A program made the position numbers and the translations under genes. The notes beneath the pieces were generated by a model. The model saw only the letters and a program-made list of their open reading frames with translations. It made no database searches and was not told the origin of the DNA. A stretch of 64,000 nt of DNA from Moringa oleifera (taxonomy: Eukaryota > Streptophyta > Magnoliopsida > Brassicales > Moringaceae). Each line of letters starts with the position of its first letter. The first letter of the stretch is position 1. This document shows, piece after piece, positions 1-13,123 of the stretch. The DNA lies in the NCBI GenBank assembly GCA_021397835.1, contig JAJFZO010000191.1:1989001-2053000 (forward strand), written 5' to 3'.

Positions 1-1010
1 CAGAAAAATTAAGTCTTTGAATCAATCCCATAGCTGGCATTGTAATCCATCCTCCTTTCTATAGGTATGAAACTCAAAGGACCGTGAAATGGAAAGATAT
101 TTGAAAAGAAAACAAAAGTATAAACACAAGTTATCGGCACAGGAAAATCTATAACACAATGCTTCTGAGGCACATAGATCCAAACATATATAAGTCTAAC
201 AAGGAAAACAGTATTAGACCCAGAAACATCAACCTGAAAACACACAAATGACGAAGTAAAATAGGCACAAATTTCTGTTCGGATGCGGCAAAAACAAAGG
301 AAAAGAATGCAAGATTTTTTAATGGAATCGCCCATTAAAATCCTATCCAAAAACGGAGGTCCGAACCCAATGAAGCGAAAGCCTTTCATTCCTCAGATCC
401 AAAATATGGAAAAGCCAAGATTCAAACAAATGGAAAAGGAAAACATTTCAAGATTCGCAAAAATGGAAAATTTAAGATTGCAAGGAGAAGAAACGGATCT
501 CAAGTACCAAAGAAAGCCCACATCAAAATAAACCCCCCATGCAGATCTAGTAATTCCTGCTTAAAAAAAACAGAGAAAAAACAAGAACTCAACAAATTAG
601 GGTTTGAAAAATCTGAAACTCTAAATGCAGATCTACACAACAACATGAAAAATAACAAACTCAGGATACCATAAAATTGAAAAACATAAGCTGTGTAGAT
701 ATTATTATACAAGCGGTATGAAAAATAAGGCTTAATAGTACAAGGACCCCATATATTCAAATTTTAGACAGAGAAAGAGAGAGGAGAGAGAAAACTTACT
801 TGGGGGTGTAAACGGCTCTTTAAGGTTTTGCCCTTCTGGGGGGAGAGAGAGAGAGCAGGAGAGAGGAGAGAGGAGAGAGAAACCTGAGAGAGATTGAGAG
901 AGGAGAGAGGAGAGAGGAGAGAGAAAGCAAAGAGAGAGGAGAGAGAAAAGCCCCCCCCGATATATGAGAGAGAAAGACAGAGAAAGAGAGAGAATGAGAA
1001 AGACCTAAAA
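1..1010 (-). other. Possible 5' leader and first exons of a minus-strand gene leaving the window (weak)
   Basis: Bases 771-1000 are almost pure purine on the plus strand, so they read as a CT-rich tract on the minus strand, as in the 5' leaders of other genes here. A consensus minus-strand splice donor (GTAAGT) lies at 799-794. A plausible minus-strand acceptor (CCTATAG) ends near 62, followed by ATG codons at about 50 and 34. The ATG near 50 reaches a stop after 13 codons. The ATG near 34 stays open to the window edge (begins MGLIQRLN). This would fit a gene with a spliced, CT-rich untranslated leader whose coding region lies left of base 1. No protein family is recognised. The alternative is simple low-complexity spacer. 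Confidence 0.25.
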
Positions 1011-1224
1011 ATGTGTATCTATCAAGGCCTTAGATAGATATATATATTTCTCCCTTTTTTAAAAAAAATTAAAAACAAAATCTAAAGATTGTTATTTTGT
1101 AGGGCATATCGGCCATGTGACAACAAAAGCCTAATTCTTATCCTCTCCCCTTTGCATTTTGAGACACACCCACCTTTTATTTTATTCTCTCTTTTCTTTT
1201 TCTTCTTTTTTCTTTCTAATTTGG

Positions 1225-1289
<65 letters not shown>

Positions 1290-2563
1290 TTTCTGCTTTT
1301 AATCAGAAATTACCCATTTTTAATTTTAAATTATTAATCTAAGGTTTCTTTTTATCCTAATAGTGAACATATATCGCATTTCATCTTTTTTCTGATGTGA
1401 AACAAAAATATGATACTAAGGACAATGTAAAGTCGGTCCATGCATTGACACAAATGTCTTTTTTGTTTTTTCTATGGACTTTAGTCCTTTTGGAAGATCA
1501 TTTAACACCTTAATTAACAGGTTGATAATTAAGAACGAAATTTATATTAATCAAAATTATGCTACAAAATGGTATGTTATTTTCAATTTTTTATTCCAAT
1601 ATGATTGAATCTTTGAACCTGAAGTTTAAGGGGTTGAATTTAGTTAAGTAAATATCGATTTTTATGTTGGTCAAATTCAGGATTATAATTAATTTTTTTA
1701 AAATTATTGAAAGTTTAAAATTTTAAAATAATCATGACATAAATATCTTATAAGTTTATTTTCAAAATTGATGTGAGTAAACTTGCCTTGGATGGGTTAT
1801 CAGAATTTTTTCAAAAAAAAAAAAAAGGTAACTTGACTAATTTGTCATTAAACCAGGTAAGTGTTCGACAAAATGCCTCAAAGAGCAGAAGTTTCAAGCA
1901 ATGGGTTCTGTTCATCAAAGGATAGACTTAGCCTTGTAAACTTTTGGAGCTTGCTCTCATGCATTCAAGAAGATGATCCTTATAGTTTAGGAAGCAATTA
2001 AGCAACGAAAATAAAGCGATATCATGGATTTGAGAGAAGGGTGATAGAGAAATTAACACGCAGGATCATGAGAGGGATTGTAAAAGGAAGCCACAGTGAA
2101 GCCTGGTTAAGATAAAATAGCATTCAAAGGGGTAGTTGGCCAAGAAATGTTGTGTTTATGTTTACCTGTTTACGATAATTCAACATGTCTCCTGCTAACC
2201 ATAGAATTTGCCGGTATGTAAAAAGGATTCTAGTGGTCATATACTTGCATGATCAAAGCATGTTACTATTAATTAACTTGAAAAGGCTAGTCATGGCATA
2301 CGTTTGCCGCGATATGTTTGCATGGTAACCTATTTTTGAATCAAATCATGCAGATTACGAGTCATCCCTGTCTCGATTTGTTAAGCTGATGGGCTCTTTC
2401 GGCTCTAATTCTCCCCAATTTTTTTTCCAGGCACTAAGTGTGTGACTGTGTGATCAAGCAATATATCTAAGCCTGCTGCAGTTCCTTAACAACATCGAAA
2501 TTCTCCTTATTTTTTCATGCTTTCTCTTGACAACCTTCCTGCAATTGGGTTTTTGCTTTTAAG
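1011..2563. other. Spacer upstream of the MS1-like gene
   Basis: AT-rich intergenic DNA with no gene I can support. It contains a CT-then-TA microsatellite at 1228-1287. The last few hundred bases (about 2150-2560) are less AT-rich and should hold the promoter and leader of the downstream PHD-finger gene. No convincing TATA box could be assigned. Confidence 0.5.
1228..1287. repeat. Compound (CT)n-(TA)n microsatellite
   Basis: About 15 CT dinucleotides (1228-1257) run directly into about 15 TA dinucleotides (to 1287). Such compound repeats are length-variable and produce spurious reading frames. Confidence 0.9.
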
Positions 2564-4787
2564 ATGACACATTTGAGCCAAGCAGATTGCAAGAAAAGGA
2601 AGAGAGGGGAAAGCCATTTTAGGTTCAAGACTTTCGGTGACTATGGCTACCCAGTTGAGTTTGAAGGATCGTTCAGGCGAAACGTTGAAGCACTTCTTGA
2701 ATATGGGCATTTGGAGAGAGATTTATGCATTGGAATGCCTAGCTGGTCTTTTCAGCTTGAAGTCCATCGCCATCCTCCTTTCCATCTCTTGCTGTTCATC
2801 ATAGAAGAACCTGTTGAGGCCTCAATCAACCTTCACTGCAAGCACTGCCAATACATCGGTGAACCCTCTTCCAACTCCACAAATAACTCATAGTTTACTC
2901 AAATTTAGTTGCATGAATACATGACATTTCTGTTTCCGTTTCTGCTTCTTGCTTGGAAAAACATGCCAGAAAAGATTGTTAATTGATGTCAAAGTGTTCC
3001 CTCATGGTGAAAGTAATACTACATATAGCACAGGTTGGGGGCACCATATGATCTGCAACAAGAAGTATCATTTTGTGATACCCTCCAAGGACACTGTGGC
3101 TGCTTGCTTGAACTATGAAGATGGGGCTGATCCTGCGAAGGCTAAGTCCAACTTAGTTGAATTACAGGGTCATGTCCTTCATGGGGTCTTCCACTCTAAT
3201 GGCTACGGCCATTTGCTGTGTCTCAACGGGTTGGAAGCCGGCTCAGATATGACTGGACACCAGGTGATGCAATTCTGGGATCGTCTGTGCACTGCATTGA
3301 GAGCCAGGTTAACTTGTAATACTTGTCATTAATCTGTTAAATCGATAATATTTGAAAAGTTTTCTTAGTGTTAGTGTTTGTGTTTCATAATATCTTGGCT
3401 TGGTAGGAAAGTAAGTCTGAATGATGCATCGCAAAGCAGAGGCATGGACCTTAGGCTTCTTCATGGAGTGGGATATGGAGTCTCATGGTTTGGTCCCTGG
3501 GGATACAAATTTGGATGTGGAACCTATGGCATTACTGAACCAGTCTATCAGAAAGCCATTGAAGCAATACAAGGAGTGCCCTTGTGCCTACTAGGCCATC
3601 ATCTAGCAAGCTTCATCCACGATGTTCCAATCATTTTCTCAAGGTACCAAACGCTTTCAGACAACACATTGTTGAACCTTGGAGACCTTTTCCATTTCAT
3701 GCTAGAGCTGAAGTCCAGGCTTGGAGAGGAAAATTGTCTGGATTCTCCTGGAATCCTGGTGGAGACTAATTGTAGATGGTCGCCGAAGCGAGTGGAGATG
3801 GCAACAAGGGTTGTTGTTGAAGCACTAAAAAGGGCTGAATTCAGATGGGTTTCCAGGCAAGAAGTTAGGGATGCTGCTCGTGCTTATATCGGTGACACAG
3901 GATTGCTGGATTTCGTGCTGAAGTCACTTGGAAACCAGATAGTGGGGAATTACCTGGTTCGTCGAAGCCTGAATCCTGTGACAAAAGTGCTGGAGTATTG
4001 CCTGGAAAGTATCTCCAATGTATTTCCTGACCAGGAGGGTTCAGTCATGAACAACTCTAAAGTGAAGGCTCGGTATAAGATCACCAGGACTCAACTAACC
4101 AAGGACTTGTTCTATTTATACAAGTATATCCTGAAGGACCAAAAGGCAACGTTGAGCACAGGCCTGTTCAGTGCAATACCAGTAGCGACAAGGGTGATTC
4201 TGGATACCAAATATCTCCTCAAAGAATATTATGGAGAGATTTCTTCGAAAGTGGAACGCGGCCTGGAAGGAAAACTGAAGCTCTTCTGTACAATCACGTT
4301 GACAGACAATGAAAAAACTGATGATTATGAAGCAATAAAGCCGCTAATGCCACCGTACGAATGCATCACTCTGAAGAACAACGCCACGTTCCAGGATCTC
4401 AACCTGGAAGTGGAGAGGAACTTCAGGGAAATATATTGGGGATTGAGAAGCTTCGCCGTAGAATCAATTGTGAATCTGAATGCCAAGGGAACAGACCTGG
4501 TGTTCGGCCTGGTTGAGGTGGGTCGGAAAATAGTTTTCCAGGGAAGCAACAGAGAGAAAGGGTTCATTATGAGTGATGTGATATATGAAATGGGGTTAAG
4601 CAGTCGCACAGTGGAGTGTCCTTGTGGTGCCCAAGAGGACGATGGTGAACGGATGATCTCGTGTGACATATGTGAAGTTTGGCAGCACACGAGGTGTGTT
4701 CGAATTCCCAGCAACGAAGAGATCCCTCATATTTTCCTCTGCAATCGATGTGAGCAAGAGATCATACCCTTTTCTTCTCCGCCGTAG
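2564..4787 (+). CDS. MS1: PHD-finger transcriptional regulator, MALE STERILITY1 family
   Basis: Three exons, 2564-2858, 3034-3307 and 3407-4787, join in frame (GT-AG introns, phases 1 and 2) to 649 codons; Arabidopsis MS1 has 672 aa and also three exons. The N-terminus carries a basic nuclear signal (KKRKRGE, residues ~10-16). A family-specific middle region follows, including MPSWSFQLEVHR and WGHHMICNKKYHFV. Residues ~594-640 form a C-terminal PHD finger with the C4HC3 pattern: CPCG, DGERMISCDICEVWQH, then a final CNRCE. In Arabidopsis, MS1 acts briefly in the tapetum nucleus around microspore release and controls pollen wall and coat genes. Family assignment is secure. The choice of MS1 over its paralogues (MMD1/DUET, At1g33420-like, At2g01810-like) rests on the N-terminal match and length. 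It stands alone; no neighbour is functionally related. Confidence 0.88.
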
Positions 4788-6693
4788 CTGTGCATCTGTT
4801 TACTGTCATTCTACCTTCACAATGTCACGTATGACTGAATTCTCTCAAGCCATAATTAGCACAATAGAAGTAATTACCTCTGGAAATTTAATATGCAACA
4901 CACCCTTTTGAATTCTAAATGATTTTTAAAAGAACTCAGATGACATATAAGTTTAAACTGTTATATCTTGCATTTATAAGTTTATTTTAAAATTATAATT
5001 TTTTTAAATTTTACAAAAGCAATTTCAAAGGAGAGAACATCTATAACATAATAGGAATAAAAACAATAAGCATTTTTTCACTTACAACTAATTTCAATTC
5101 TCTTAAAATATTATAATTAACTTATTTTATAAATATGAAATTTAAAATTTTAGCAAAAAATGATAAATAATTTTATCTAATTTTATTTTAAAAAAATAAT
5201 TATTAATTTGATCTTATATTATTTATTTTAATTATCTATATTAAATAGTATAATTATTTCTTATTTTACACAATTCAAACTTTTGATTAGATGTTGATCC
5301 CATCTCTAACCTTTTTCTTTTTCTGATTTTTACATCAAATTAGCCATTCTTAAAATTTGATGAAATTCATGTATCATCAACGGACTTTTGCATATGTGAA
5401 TGAGGGCTCAAGCAGCCCATCAGATGGGCCATCGGTGACCCAAACAATTTGATGAAATATTAAAGGCCTAAAAAAGTTCAGACAGGCCATTCTTAAATTG
5501 TCTGTTTTTTTTTTTTTTTTCCCGTAAACACAGTTCCTTCATCCTTGGCCTGCCTTGTAACTTCATCAACAATACATCTAAACTGTGGAACAGCAGCAAC
5601 CATGTGTTGTCGGTTGTCATCTTTCGTTTATTCTTTTCCAAAGCAAATTTGTGGTGTCGGAATGAATCACACTACAGAAGAATTATACTTCTAATGAAAA
5701 CATGAATATGCTTTGATGGTGAGGAATAGAGTACTATCTGATCCAAAATGCAAATTCTCTTCCCATCACACACATAAAAATGTAAAGAGTAGCCGGATCA
5801 AGATTACCAGGAAAAAAAAAAAGAAATTACTCGGAAAAAGAAAAATTAAATCATGAGAAAGCTTGGAGGATTTGATTATGATATGGACTATTCATCTATC
5901 AAAAATTAAATAAAGAAGGCAAGAGGTCATGAAACAACAATCAAAGTGTCTAATCGTAGGAAAAACTTATTGTGGCTCCAAAGTAGAAAAAGAAAATGAA
6001 AGAAAAGGTGAGAAAACTTTAACCCAATAAGTGGATAAAGAATATCTAAGTTGTCTCCATGTAGAAGCCTTGTCTCTGTCATGACTTCTTACTCACCATG
6101 CTTTTTAGATAACCCTTCTCTATCACTCTTTGATGTCTTGTGTTTTATTTTCCTCTTGTTTAATTGCATGCATGCCCATGATATTACATTTAATTCTTAA
6201 TCACCCACATTAGGGTATTAATTAATCCAATCATCTCTCTTTCGTCTGTCATGTTGAGCTATTTCTGATGTCATAAACTTGTGGCCATTTGGGGATCATA
6301 GCTATCTATCTATCTATTTAATTTTCACATTCCACAGTGGCTAATCAATAGGAGAAATTACGTGTATTTGACTTGTTGGGTTCAATTATTAACGAGCAAA
6401 GTACCTTTTCATCAATAATACCATGAAAAGAACCCGTAGCATTCTTTTTCCTTGCTGTCTACTATCTTCATAGAAATAAGGATTTTCAAGAAATCATGTC
6501 TCCATTTATATGATTGTTACAAATCACTTGAAAAGCAAGATTTTCGGTGTCGATGTGTCTCTGATATTTCTCGTCCCCCATATTAGTGGTGGCAAATGAT
6601 ATCTTGATGATTTGTTAAAGCCTAACCTCTAATTGTAATTCAACTTTATGGGTATTAATAGCTATACGATATGTATTATCCTAATCAATCGTC
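4788..6693. other. Spacer after the MS1-like gene
   Basis: AT-rich 3' flank and intergenic DNA with homopolymer runs (poly-T near 5505-5520, poly-A near 5813). Reading frames are short and unlike any family I know. The 3' untranslated region of the PHD-finger gene is expected in the first few hundred bases. Confidence 0.5.
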
Positions 6694-7193
6694 TGGCATG
6701 ACATCCATTAAGAACACTAAGCATAAGTCAATCATAAACCCTAATCACCCTTTGAAATAGTAAATCTTAAAATTAAGTGATTCCATTATTTTAAATTAGA
6801 TTTTATCTATTGGGTCTAAAAGTTTTACCAATACTGAAATCAGGATAAGCACCACTAATCCTTTGGCATGACCTCCATTAAGACCACTAAGCATCATCCA
6901 ATCATAAACTCTGATCACCCTTTGAAGTAAAAAATTCACAAAATTAAGTGAAACCCATTATTTTAAATTAGATTTTATCAATTGGGTTGAAAAGCTTTAC
7001 CAAAACTGAAATAAGGATAATCACCAATCAATTTTTTGGCATGACCTCCAATTTAAGAACAGTAATCATAATCCAATCATAAACCCTAATCACTCTTTGA
7101 AGTGATAAATCATAAAATTAAGTGAAACCCATTATTTTAAATTAGATTTTATCTATTAGTCCAATAGTTTTACCAAAATTGAGATCAGGATAG
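6694..7193. repeat. Three tandem copies of a ~170-bp unit
   Basis: Each unit begins TGGCATGAC(C/A)TCC, at 6694, 6864 and 7037, giving periods of 170 and 173 bp. Each contains in the same order CAATCATAAA, AATCAC(C/T)CTTTGAA, AAAATTAAGTGA, CATTATTTTAAATTAGATTT and a final (A/G)TTTTACCAA...TGA(A/G)AT segment. The third copy ends near 7193. Copies have diverged by scattered substitutions and small indels, so the expansion is not recent. No coding potential or terminal inverted repeats were seen. Confidence 0.85.
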
Positions 7194-8980
7194 TGAGTTC
7201 TATTACTTCACAGGTAGGCATAGCTCTTTGATCTAGGTATCGTTGAATTCAACGACACTGAAACTCAAGCAGTCTAAAAATGGAAGTACTGAAGGAAGAA
7301 GGCAGTGGGCAGGGGTCCAATACAGAATTAGCATTCCCAATTCATTGATAGGTTCCTATTCTCTGTTTGATGCAAGGTCACAGAAGTTCAGTTACTCCTA
7401 CAAGTTTCGATGCCTCTATATTGGAGTAAATTGTTAGAGCAATCTTCTCTACATCGAAAGAGAAAAGGCAAAGTGACAGTGCAAGTTGGGTTTTCACACA
7501 AAAAATACATGTTTTATACTCTTGAATATAATTTTTTAATTTTCTAAATCGATTTTTAAGCTTATTAAAAGAAAATTAGGTTTATTTTTCCAATGTTTTC
7601 ATTATTTGAAAACCTGTTTTCAAACACTTTTTTAAAAATATAAAAAATAATTTGCTTGCAAGTACAAACTGGCATTTTGTTAGAGACCATACACTATTAT
7701 TGTTGATAATATGATTCAAATTTTCAAATGTTATTCTCAATATATAAAATCTTGACTCGGTGTTTATAAAATATGTTTTAAAATTAAATAAATGTTAAAA
7801 ATCATAAACTTTATTTTTCTATTTTGATTGAACTAATTATATTTAATTTTTAATTTAATTTAAAATAAAATCTAGTTCAAACAGTTATCAAAAATTAAAA
7901 GTATTTAACTGTTAAAATATTTTTAACATATTTAAATAAATTTTATATTTTATTTAAAATTTATCTTTTAAATTCGAACAAATTTGATGCATGATTGATT
8001 TTTTACGCATTTTTTAAAATTTTAATAATAAAAAATTTTAATAGTAAAAAATAATTTCTTATAATAGTAAATTTAATATTTTTTATATTTATAAAAAAAT
8101 TTAAATTAAAATTTGTTATACAATATCTTTAGTTTAAATATTTTCAAATTTTTAATTTTTAAAAAATATAAATTAAATTAAATTAAATTATCAAATATAC
8201 AAGTAATTTATTTGATATTTTTAAATGTAAAATAATATATATTATAATATGATATTAATCTTAAAAATAATTTCAAAATAAATAAGTAAAAATTAAAATA
8301 ACATCTTCACCATCAGAACAAAAAGGCTAACATCATTAATTATTTATAACAACACTTATAAAAAAACAACTACTTTTAATGGAAACACACCAAAGTTTTT
8401 CTTTTTAAAATCTGTGTTATTTCTATAAGCATGGTGTAAAGAACAAAAAGAAAAGACAGAAAATACCCAATATCCGACTCTGCAAAGACAACCTTGTTAT
8501 ATCTTACAGGATTAAAGAGATTAAGTACCCTGAAACTGGATACTTACTCGATCTGACTATCAGCTGAGTAACTTGGCAAGAGCAACGGTTTAAGATGAAA
8601 GGCCCTCCCTGGTGGCTGCCTGCCTGTATGTATGTATGTATGCATGTGGGTATATTTGTCTCTGAAAAAAGGGCCTAACTTTTTACGTACTTTGTTGACT
8701 TTCTGGGCAGCCCGGCAATTTTGTCTTACTTTAATTACAACTTTATCTCTTTTAACCTGTTGGAGTAACTTTTTTTTTTTTTTTTCCTTTCTTTCTTTCT
8801 CACATGGATTGTTTATTACCAGGGGAAGGGTTGATTATTGTCTGTTTGTTTATTTGTTTGGTTTCCAGGGCCTGACAGTAAACAGTAAGTACCCCACCGA
8901 ACAACTCGTCAGTCCCTCTCTTACTTAACACGCAAAGCAAAATCTCAAGAAAACAAAAATGAAAGTTCGATGAAGCTGGA

Positions 8981-8982
<2 letters not shown>

Positions 8983-9014
<32 letters not shown>
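8983..9014. repeat. (GA)n microsatellite
   Basis: About 16 uninterrupted GA dinucleotides. On the minus strand this would be a CT tract like those in plant leaders, but no coding sequence follows on either strand. Confidence 0.9.
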
Positions 9015-9017
<3 letters not shown>

Positions 9018-9854
9018 TGGATTCTGATTTTGAGAGTATGCGATTTTTTGGTTTCAGTGTCTCCATATAAATGCCAACTTTGGTTCACTTCTTTGAATAC
9101 CAACAACGCCAAACCAGACAAATCCCTCAGGTTTCTGTGCAAAATCACAGAGGGCCATTACTTGTTCGTCTCCTCTCGCTAAATTATTGAGCCCTTGCCA
9201 TTCATCTCACCCAACTGACTCTTCTGTTGGGTTATTTCATTTAGTGCCTCAAATTGCTTTGCACACCATATGGTTATTAAAACCCGAACCTGATACACGA
9301 GATTTCATACAAATAAAATGATATTTCAAGATGTTATTTAAATAAATTTCGTATCTATAATACTTATACTGTATTAATTTTTTTAAGTTGTTTTATAAAT
9401 GTTATTCTTTTTTTTCTAAAAGAAAAAATTATATGGGTGAATGGTTGCTTTTATGAGACGATGGTGGTGGGTGAATTTCAAAAAAAGCAAAAGGGAAGGT
9501 CCCTTTGAAAGCAGCTTATCTGAAACTTTTTAGGGCAAAGTCAACAATAATATATAATGAAAGCAAGTAGGGTTTGCAGGGTTTAACATTGGATTAGAAT
9601 TAGTTTAAGAAAAGATGGCTAGATTTGGAATCCATGACACTTGGGAGAGATGATTGCCTGGCCTCTCTCTATTTTGCCTCTTTTTGGATGCAGCATGTGC
9701 TCAGAATCACAGCCTCCATCATCTTCCCTTTCTTTCCAACTCAACAAGTATAAGCATCTTCTCCCCTTTTCTTGCTTTCATTATTTTAACTCCCCTGATG
9801 TCCTCTTCTTCCCTCTTTCCCTCTCTCTGCCAAACAAAGTCTCTCTGCAGCTTT

Positions 9855-9884
9855 AATGTGTGTGTATATATATATATATATATG
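9855..9884. repeat. (TG)n-(TA)n microsatellite
   Basis: A short TG run changes into about ten TA dinucleotides. It lies in a segment with no supported gene. Confidence 0.85.
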
Positions 9885-12484
9885 CCTTTCTGGGTGGTGG
9901 GTTTTCGGTTCCCATTGACCTTTTCTTTCACTTTTAGGCTTTACCCATTTGGTCATTTTGGATCAACACCTTCTGTTCACTTAAATTATGTCATTTTTAC
10001 TTGCATTAAATTTTTTAAAAATAATATTATATGATAATTATGTAAATATTTTTTAATCTTTTTATTATAAAACTTAACAAAGATTAATAATAAAATATCT
10101 TAATTAGAACATTTTAATTAAAATTCATTTGAATAAAAAAATTCGTTAATCTAAGTTTTTACTGAACTTTTAATATAAAATTTAAAAATACTTTTATAAT
10201 TTATAATAATAAAATCATAAAATCATAAAAATTAATTTTATTAAATTATCAAATATTATAATTAAAAAAACTTAAATAAAAAAATTAATTTTTAATATCT
10301 TCTGTTAACAAATTATCATGAGTTTTTATAACCCATGATAATTTAATAAAAATATATATAATTTTTTATATTATTTTAATAAATTAAAAAATATTTTATT
10401 ATTTTTTAAGAAAAAAAAAACTTATCACATGTGGACAACGGAATATCTTAATCCGATCATTTATACTGATTAAGCTCCATTTTTGGTCAAACTTTACTGC
10501 CTGTTTAATTTAGGTAATGACAACCCAGATAAAGAAAATAAAAAATAGGAAGAAAACCCATCATTATTTCACTTAACAAGGTACTCCATTTCACTGCGAA
10601 ACTTATCATGATTTTCTGATTTCCATTTGAGAAGGGCTCGTGTAATGATGTGGGTTCGAGTAAAGACAGGTAAACACAGGGGTTGTGTTGTTTACTTGTT
10701 ACCCCTCGGAAGGAATCAAGAAAGGAAATCCAATGTTGAGATTGTTAGTACAATCTATCAACACACAGATATCATCATTTGACCAGAAAAGCTGCAAGCA
10801 CCACCGTCGCAGCCACTGTTTCCACCTCACTGCCACCACCCCCGACACCCCTACCTTCTTACACTGTTTTTATGTCATGCACCCTTCTTTCTTACATCAA
10901 CTCTTTATCTCTCTCTCTCTCCCCCATCATCATTAATCACCATCAGAAAATGAAGTCACCCAGAAAGAAGTCAAGAATCCTTGAGAAGATTAAATGTGCT
11001 GATGCTCAAAGTCATCATAGCTTTCTTCTTTATGAGATATTGTTTGTTTCCATTTTTAACATCTGTTCTTGCAGCAAACATTTAAAAGAACGGCGCCGTT
11101 TTATTCAATTGAATCCATTATCTTCAAAGATATTTTATTAATTTGAACTTCCAGACTTATATTAATTGATTCGTTTTTTATAATAAAAGTATCCCAGTTA
11201 GAAGAATTTAATTAACAGATAACAAATAAGAAGTTCATTTTCTTCAAAATTAATATTTTAAAAAATATTTAATAATTAAAAAAAATAAATTTGATTTTTT
11301 AAATAAAAAAGAAAGAATATAATACAAAAAGAAGCTCATCTGTTTTTAACTTCTTGAATAATATAAATTATTAAATTTTTTATATCATTGTACCAAAAAG
11401 TAATTCGATTCAAATTTTAATTTTAATTTACATCGCATCAACATATTAAATAATTTTATCCCTAAACAATATATATAAAGAAAAAAGACAGATTGAAGAT
11501 TAGGGTTTGGAAAAACGAGAATGTGGGCACTTGAATAAATGATAAAAAAAGAATATGAGGACATGTTCTTGCGTACTCTTGGCCTCAAAATGCTTAGCTT
11601 GATTTAAGGAAATAGTGATATATATGATGGTGAGTTGGGGTAATGGCCCCCATCCCTTATAAGTCCATTAATTGTCCACCTTTACATATGCTTTGCTCAT
11701 TTGGTCGAACCACACACATGGGGCCTCCTAAGCTATTCATTCAATTATTCCGAAACTTTCGTCTTCTTCAACCATCACCTTAGTTAATTCACTAAGTTTT
11801 TCAATTTACATATTTAAATAATCATGATTTTTTATTTTTAAATATATAACAATAGGAGTAAGATGACTTTATTTATATGTGACCATATATATGTATCTTG
11901 GAGATTAAAGACACGAATTTGTTGGGTGCATTGTTTTATCTGATATGTTTGCATAATAAGAAAGAAAATATGGTGACAATCTATGAATGAAAGAAAGTGA
12001 GGAGGAAAATGAGAGAAAAAGCCAGAAAAATTTTTGTTCATTCTGTTTGGATTGTTTAAGGGAGTATCCTCAATTTCTAAATGTTGCAAATTGGGTATAT
12101 GATTATATATTTGAAGAAATTCTTTTTCAGCAAAAGGGTATTTTTTTTCAATAATTTAATTGAAAATTCATTAGATTTTCTTTGTTCTTGCAACGGTGCT
12201 CATACAAATTTGAAAACAAAAAAAGAGTAAAAACAAAAAGAAAAACCCTTTGGAAGAAATGATTACAGCGTGGCTGAAAGTGACTAATCGTGCTTCCTTT
12301 GCCTTTTCAAAAGCTGCTTCAAAGACACTAATCAGGTTTTATTAGAAATTTACAAGTCACTTTGGGGAGTAATTCTTTTTTTTTTTTTAATTTTTTTCTG
12401 TATTTCCAGATTTACCCCATGCTTTTACCCTCTAGTTATGGGTGGGACAGACAAAGGAGAGATCGGGTGAAAAGAGGGAGAGAT

Positions 12485-12511
12485 CACGTGAGGGAGACGT
12501 GAGGTCACGTG
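12485..12511. promoter_or_regulatory. Paired G-boxes (CACGTG) upstream of the IDD gene
   Basis: Two perfect CACGTG palindromes at 12485-12490 and 12506-12511, each preceded by T, with a further ACGTG core between them at 12497. They lie about 0.6 kb before the IDD start codon. G-boxes bind bZIP and bHLH factors such as HY5, PIFs and ABA-response bZIPs. That spacing in a cluster is more than expected in AT-rich DNA; regulation is inferred only. Confidence 0.5.
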
Positions 12512-12699
12512 GAAGAGAGGGGTCTGGGATGCATTTATTCATGCAAGTTACTGTGCGATATGAATAATGACTGTTTGTTTTCTTATGGAGAGGATGTTCT
12601 TTTGTTTCTGTCCCAAATGCCTGTGCTTAATGTGTGTGTGGGCTCAAAGTTTGAAGCTAGAGCGATTGGGTCAGCTCTTTCTCGCATTTTCTCTCTCTT

Positions 12700-12940
12700 T
12701 CTGAGAAAACATTTTTTATTTTCTCTCTATTTCTCTCTCTATCTCTCTCTATATCTAAATCAAACTGTGGAGAGAGCTTTATAAGCAAGACTTTGCCACA
12801 AGAATACCTGCTCGAGGTGGGGGTCAATGAAACAACATAGCCAAGGAAGCTCCATGGAGCCCCAGAGAAATTAACAAAAAAGCTAAAAAGCTTAAAGCTT
12901 AAAGAAAGCTAGTTGCAGAAAGCGGTGGCTTTTCTTCTTC

Positions 12941-12977
<37 letters not shown>

Positions 12978-13123
12978 CATTTCCTTCTATCGGTAAAGCT
13001 GAAACACCCACTATTCCAAACTTCACCGCCTGTACAGCCAGAGATTGATTGATTTGTTTTCAGTTCACCACCACCACCAATAACGCCGACATATAGTCCC
13101 CAAGAGCCAGAAATTGAGCACCC
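12700..13123 (+). promoter_or_regulatory. Core promoter and CT-rich 5' leader of the IDD gene
   Basis: Pyrimidine-rich DNA including CTCTAT repeats at ~12720-12755 and a (CT)n tract at 12943-12974, then a CACCACCACCACC stretch just before the start codon. Pyrimidine-rich leaders are common in plant regulatory genes. A weak TATA-like motif (CTTTATAAG) occurs near 12778. The transcription start cannot be fixed from sequence alone. Confidence 0.4.

Larger units (their letters stand above)
7194..12480. other. Large spacer between the MS1-like and IDD genes
   Basis: Mostly AT-rich spacer, extreme at 7500-8340 and 9960-10430. The segments 8450-9250, 9600-9990 and 10650-11060 are less AT-rich and hold microsatellites: GTAT at ~8626-8640, GA at 8983-9014, TG/TA at 9855-9884. 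Only short frames of low complexity are present, such as 9654-10034, with no recognisable domain. These segments could be untranslated transcript or decayed sequence; I cannot support a gene. Confidence 0.45.

Noticed and set aside
1089..1337. 82-codon frame over the CT/TA microsatellite
   Set aside because: Composed of translated dinucleotide repeats (Ser-Leu and Tyr-Ile runs).
9654..10034. 126-codon plus-strand frame
   Set aside because: Low-complexity Phe/Leu/Ser sequence running through a TA microsatellite; no domain, and its overlapping frames on both strands look equally open.
10648..10720. GGTTCGAG motif considered as a tRNA T-arm, with a nearby imperfect hairpin
   Set aside because: No matching acceptor, D or anticodon arms could be placed; no tRNA elsewhere in the window either.
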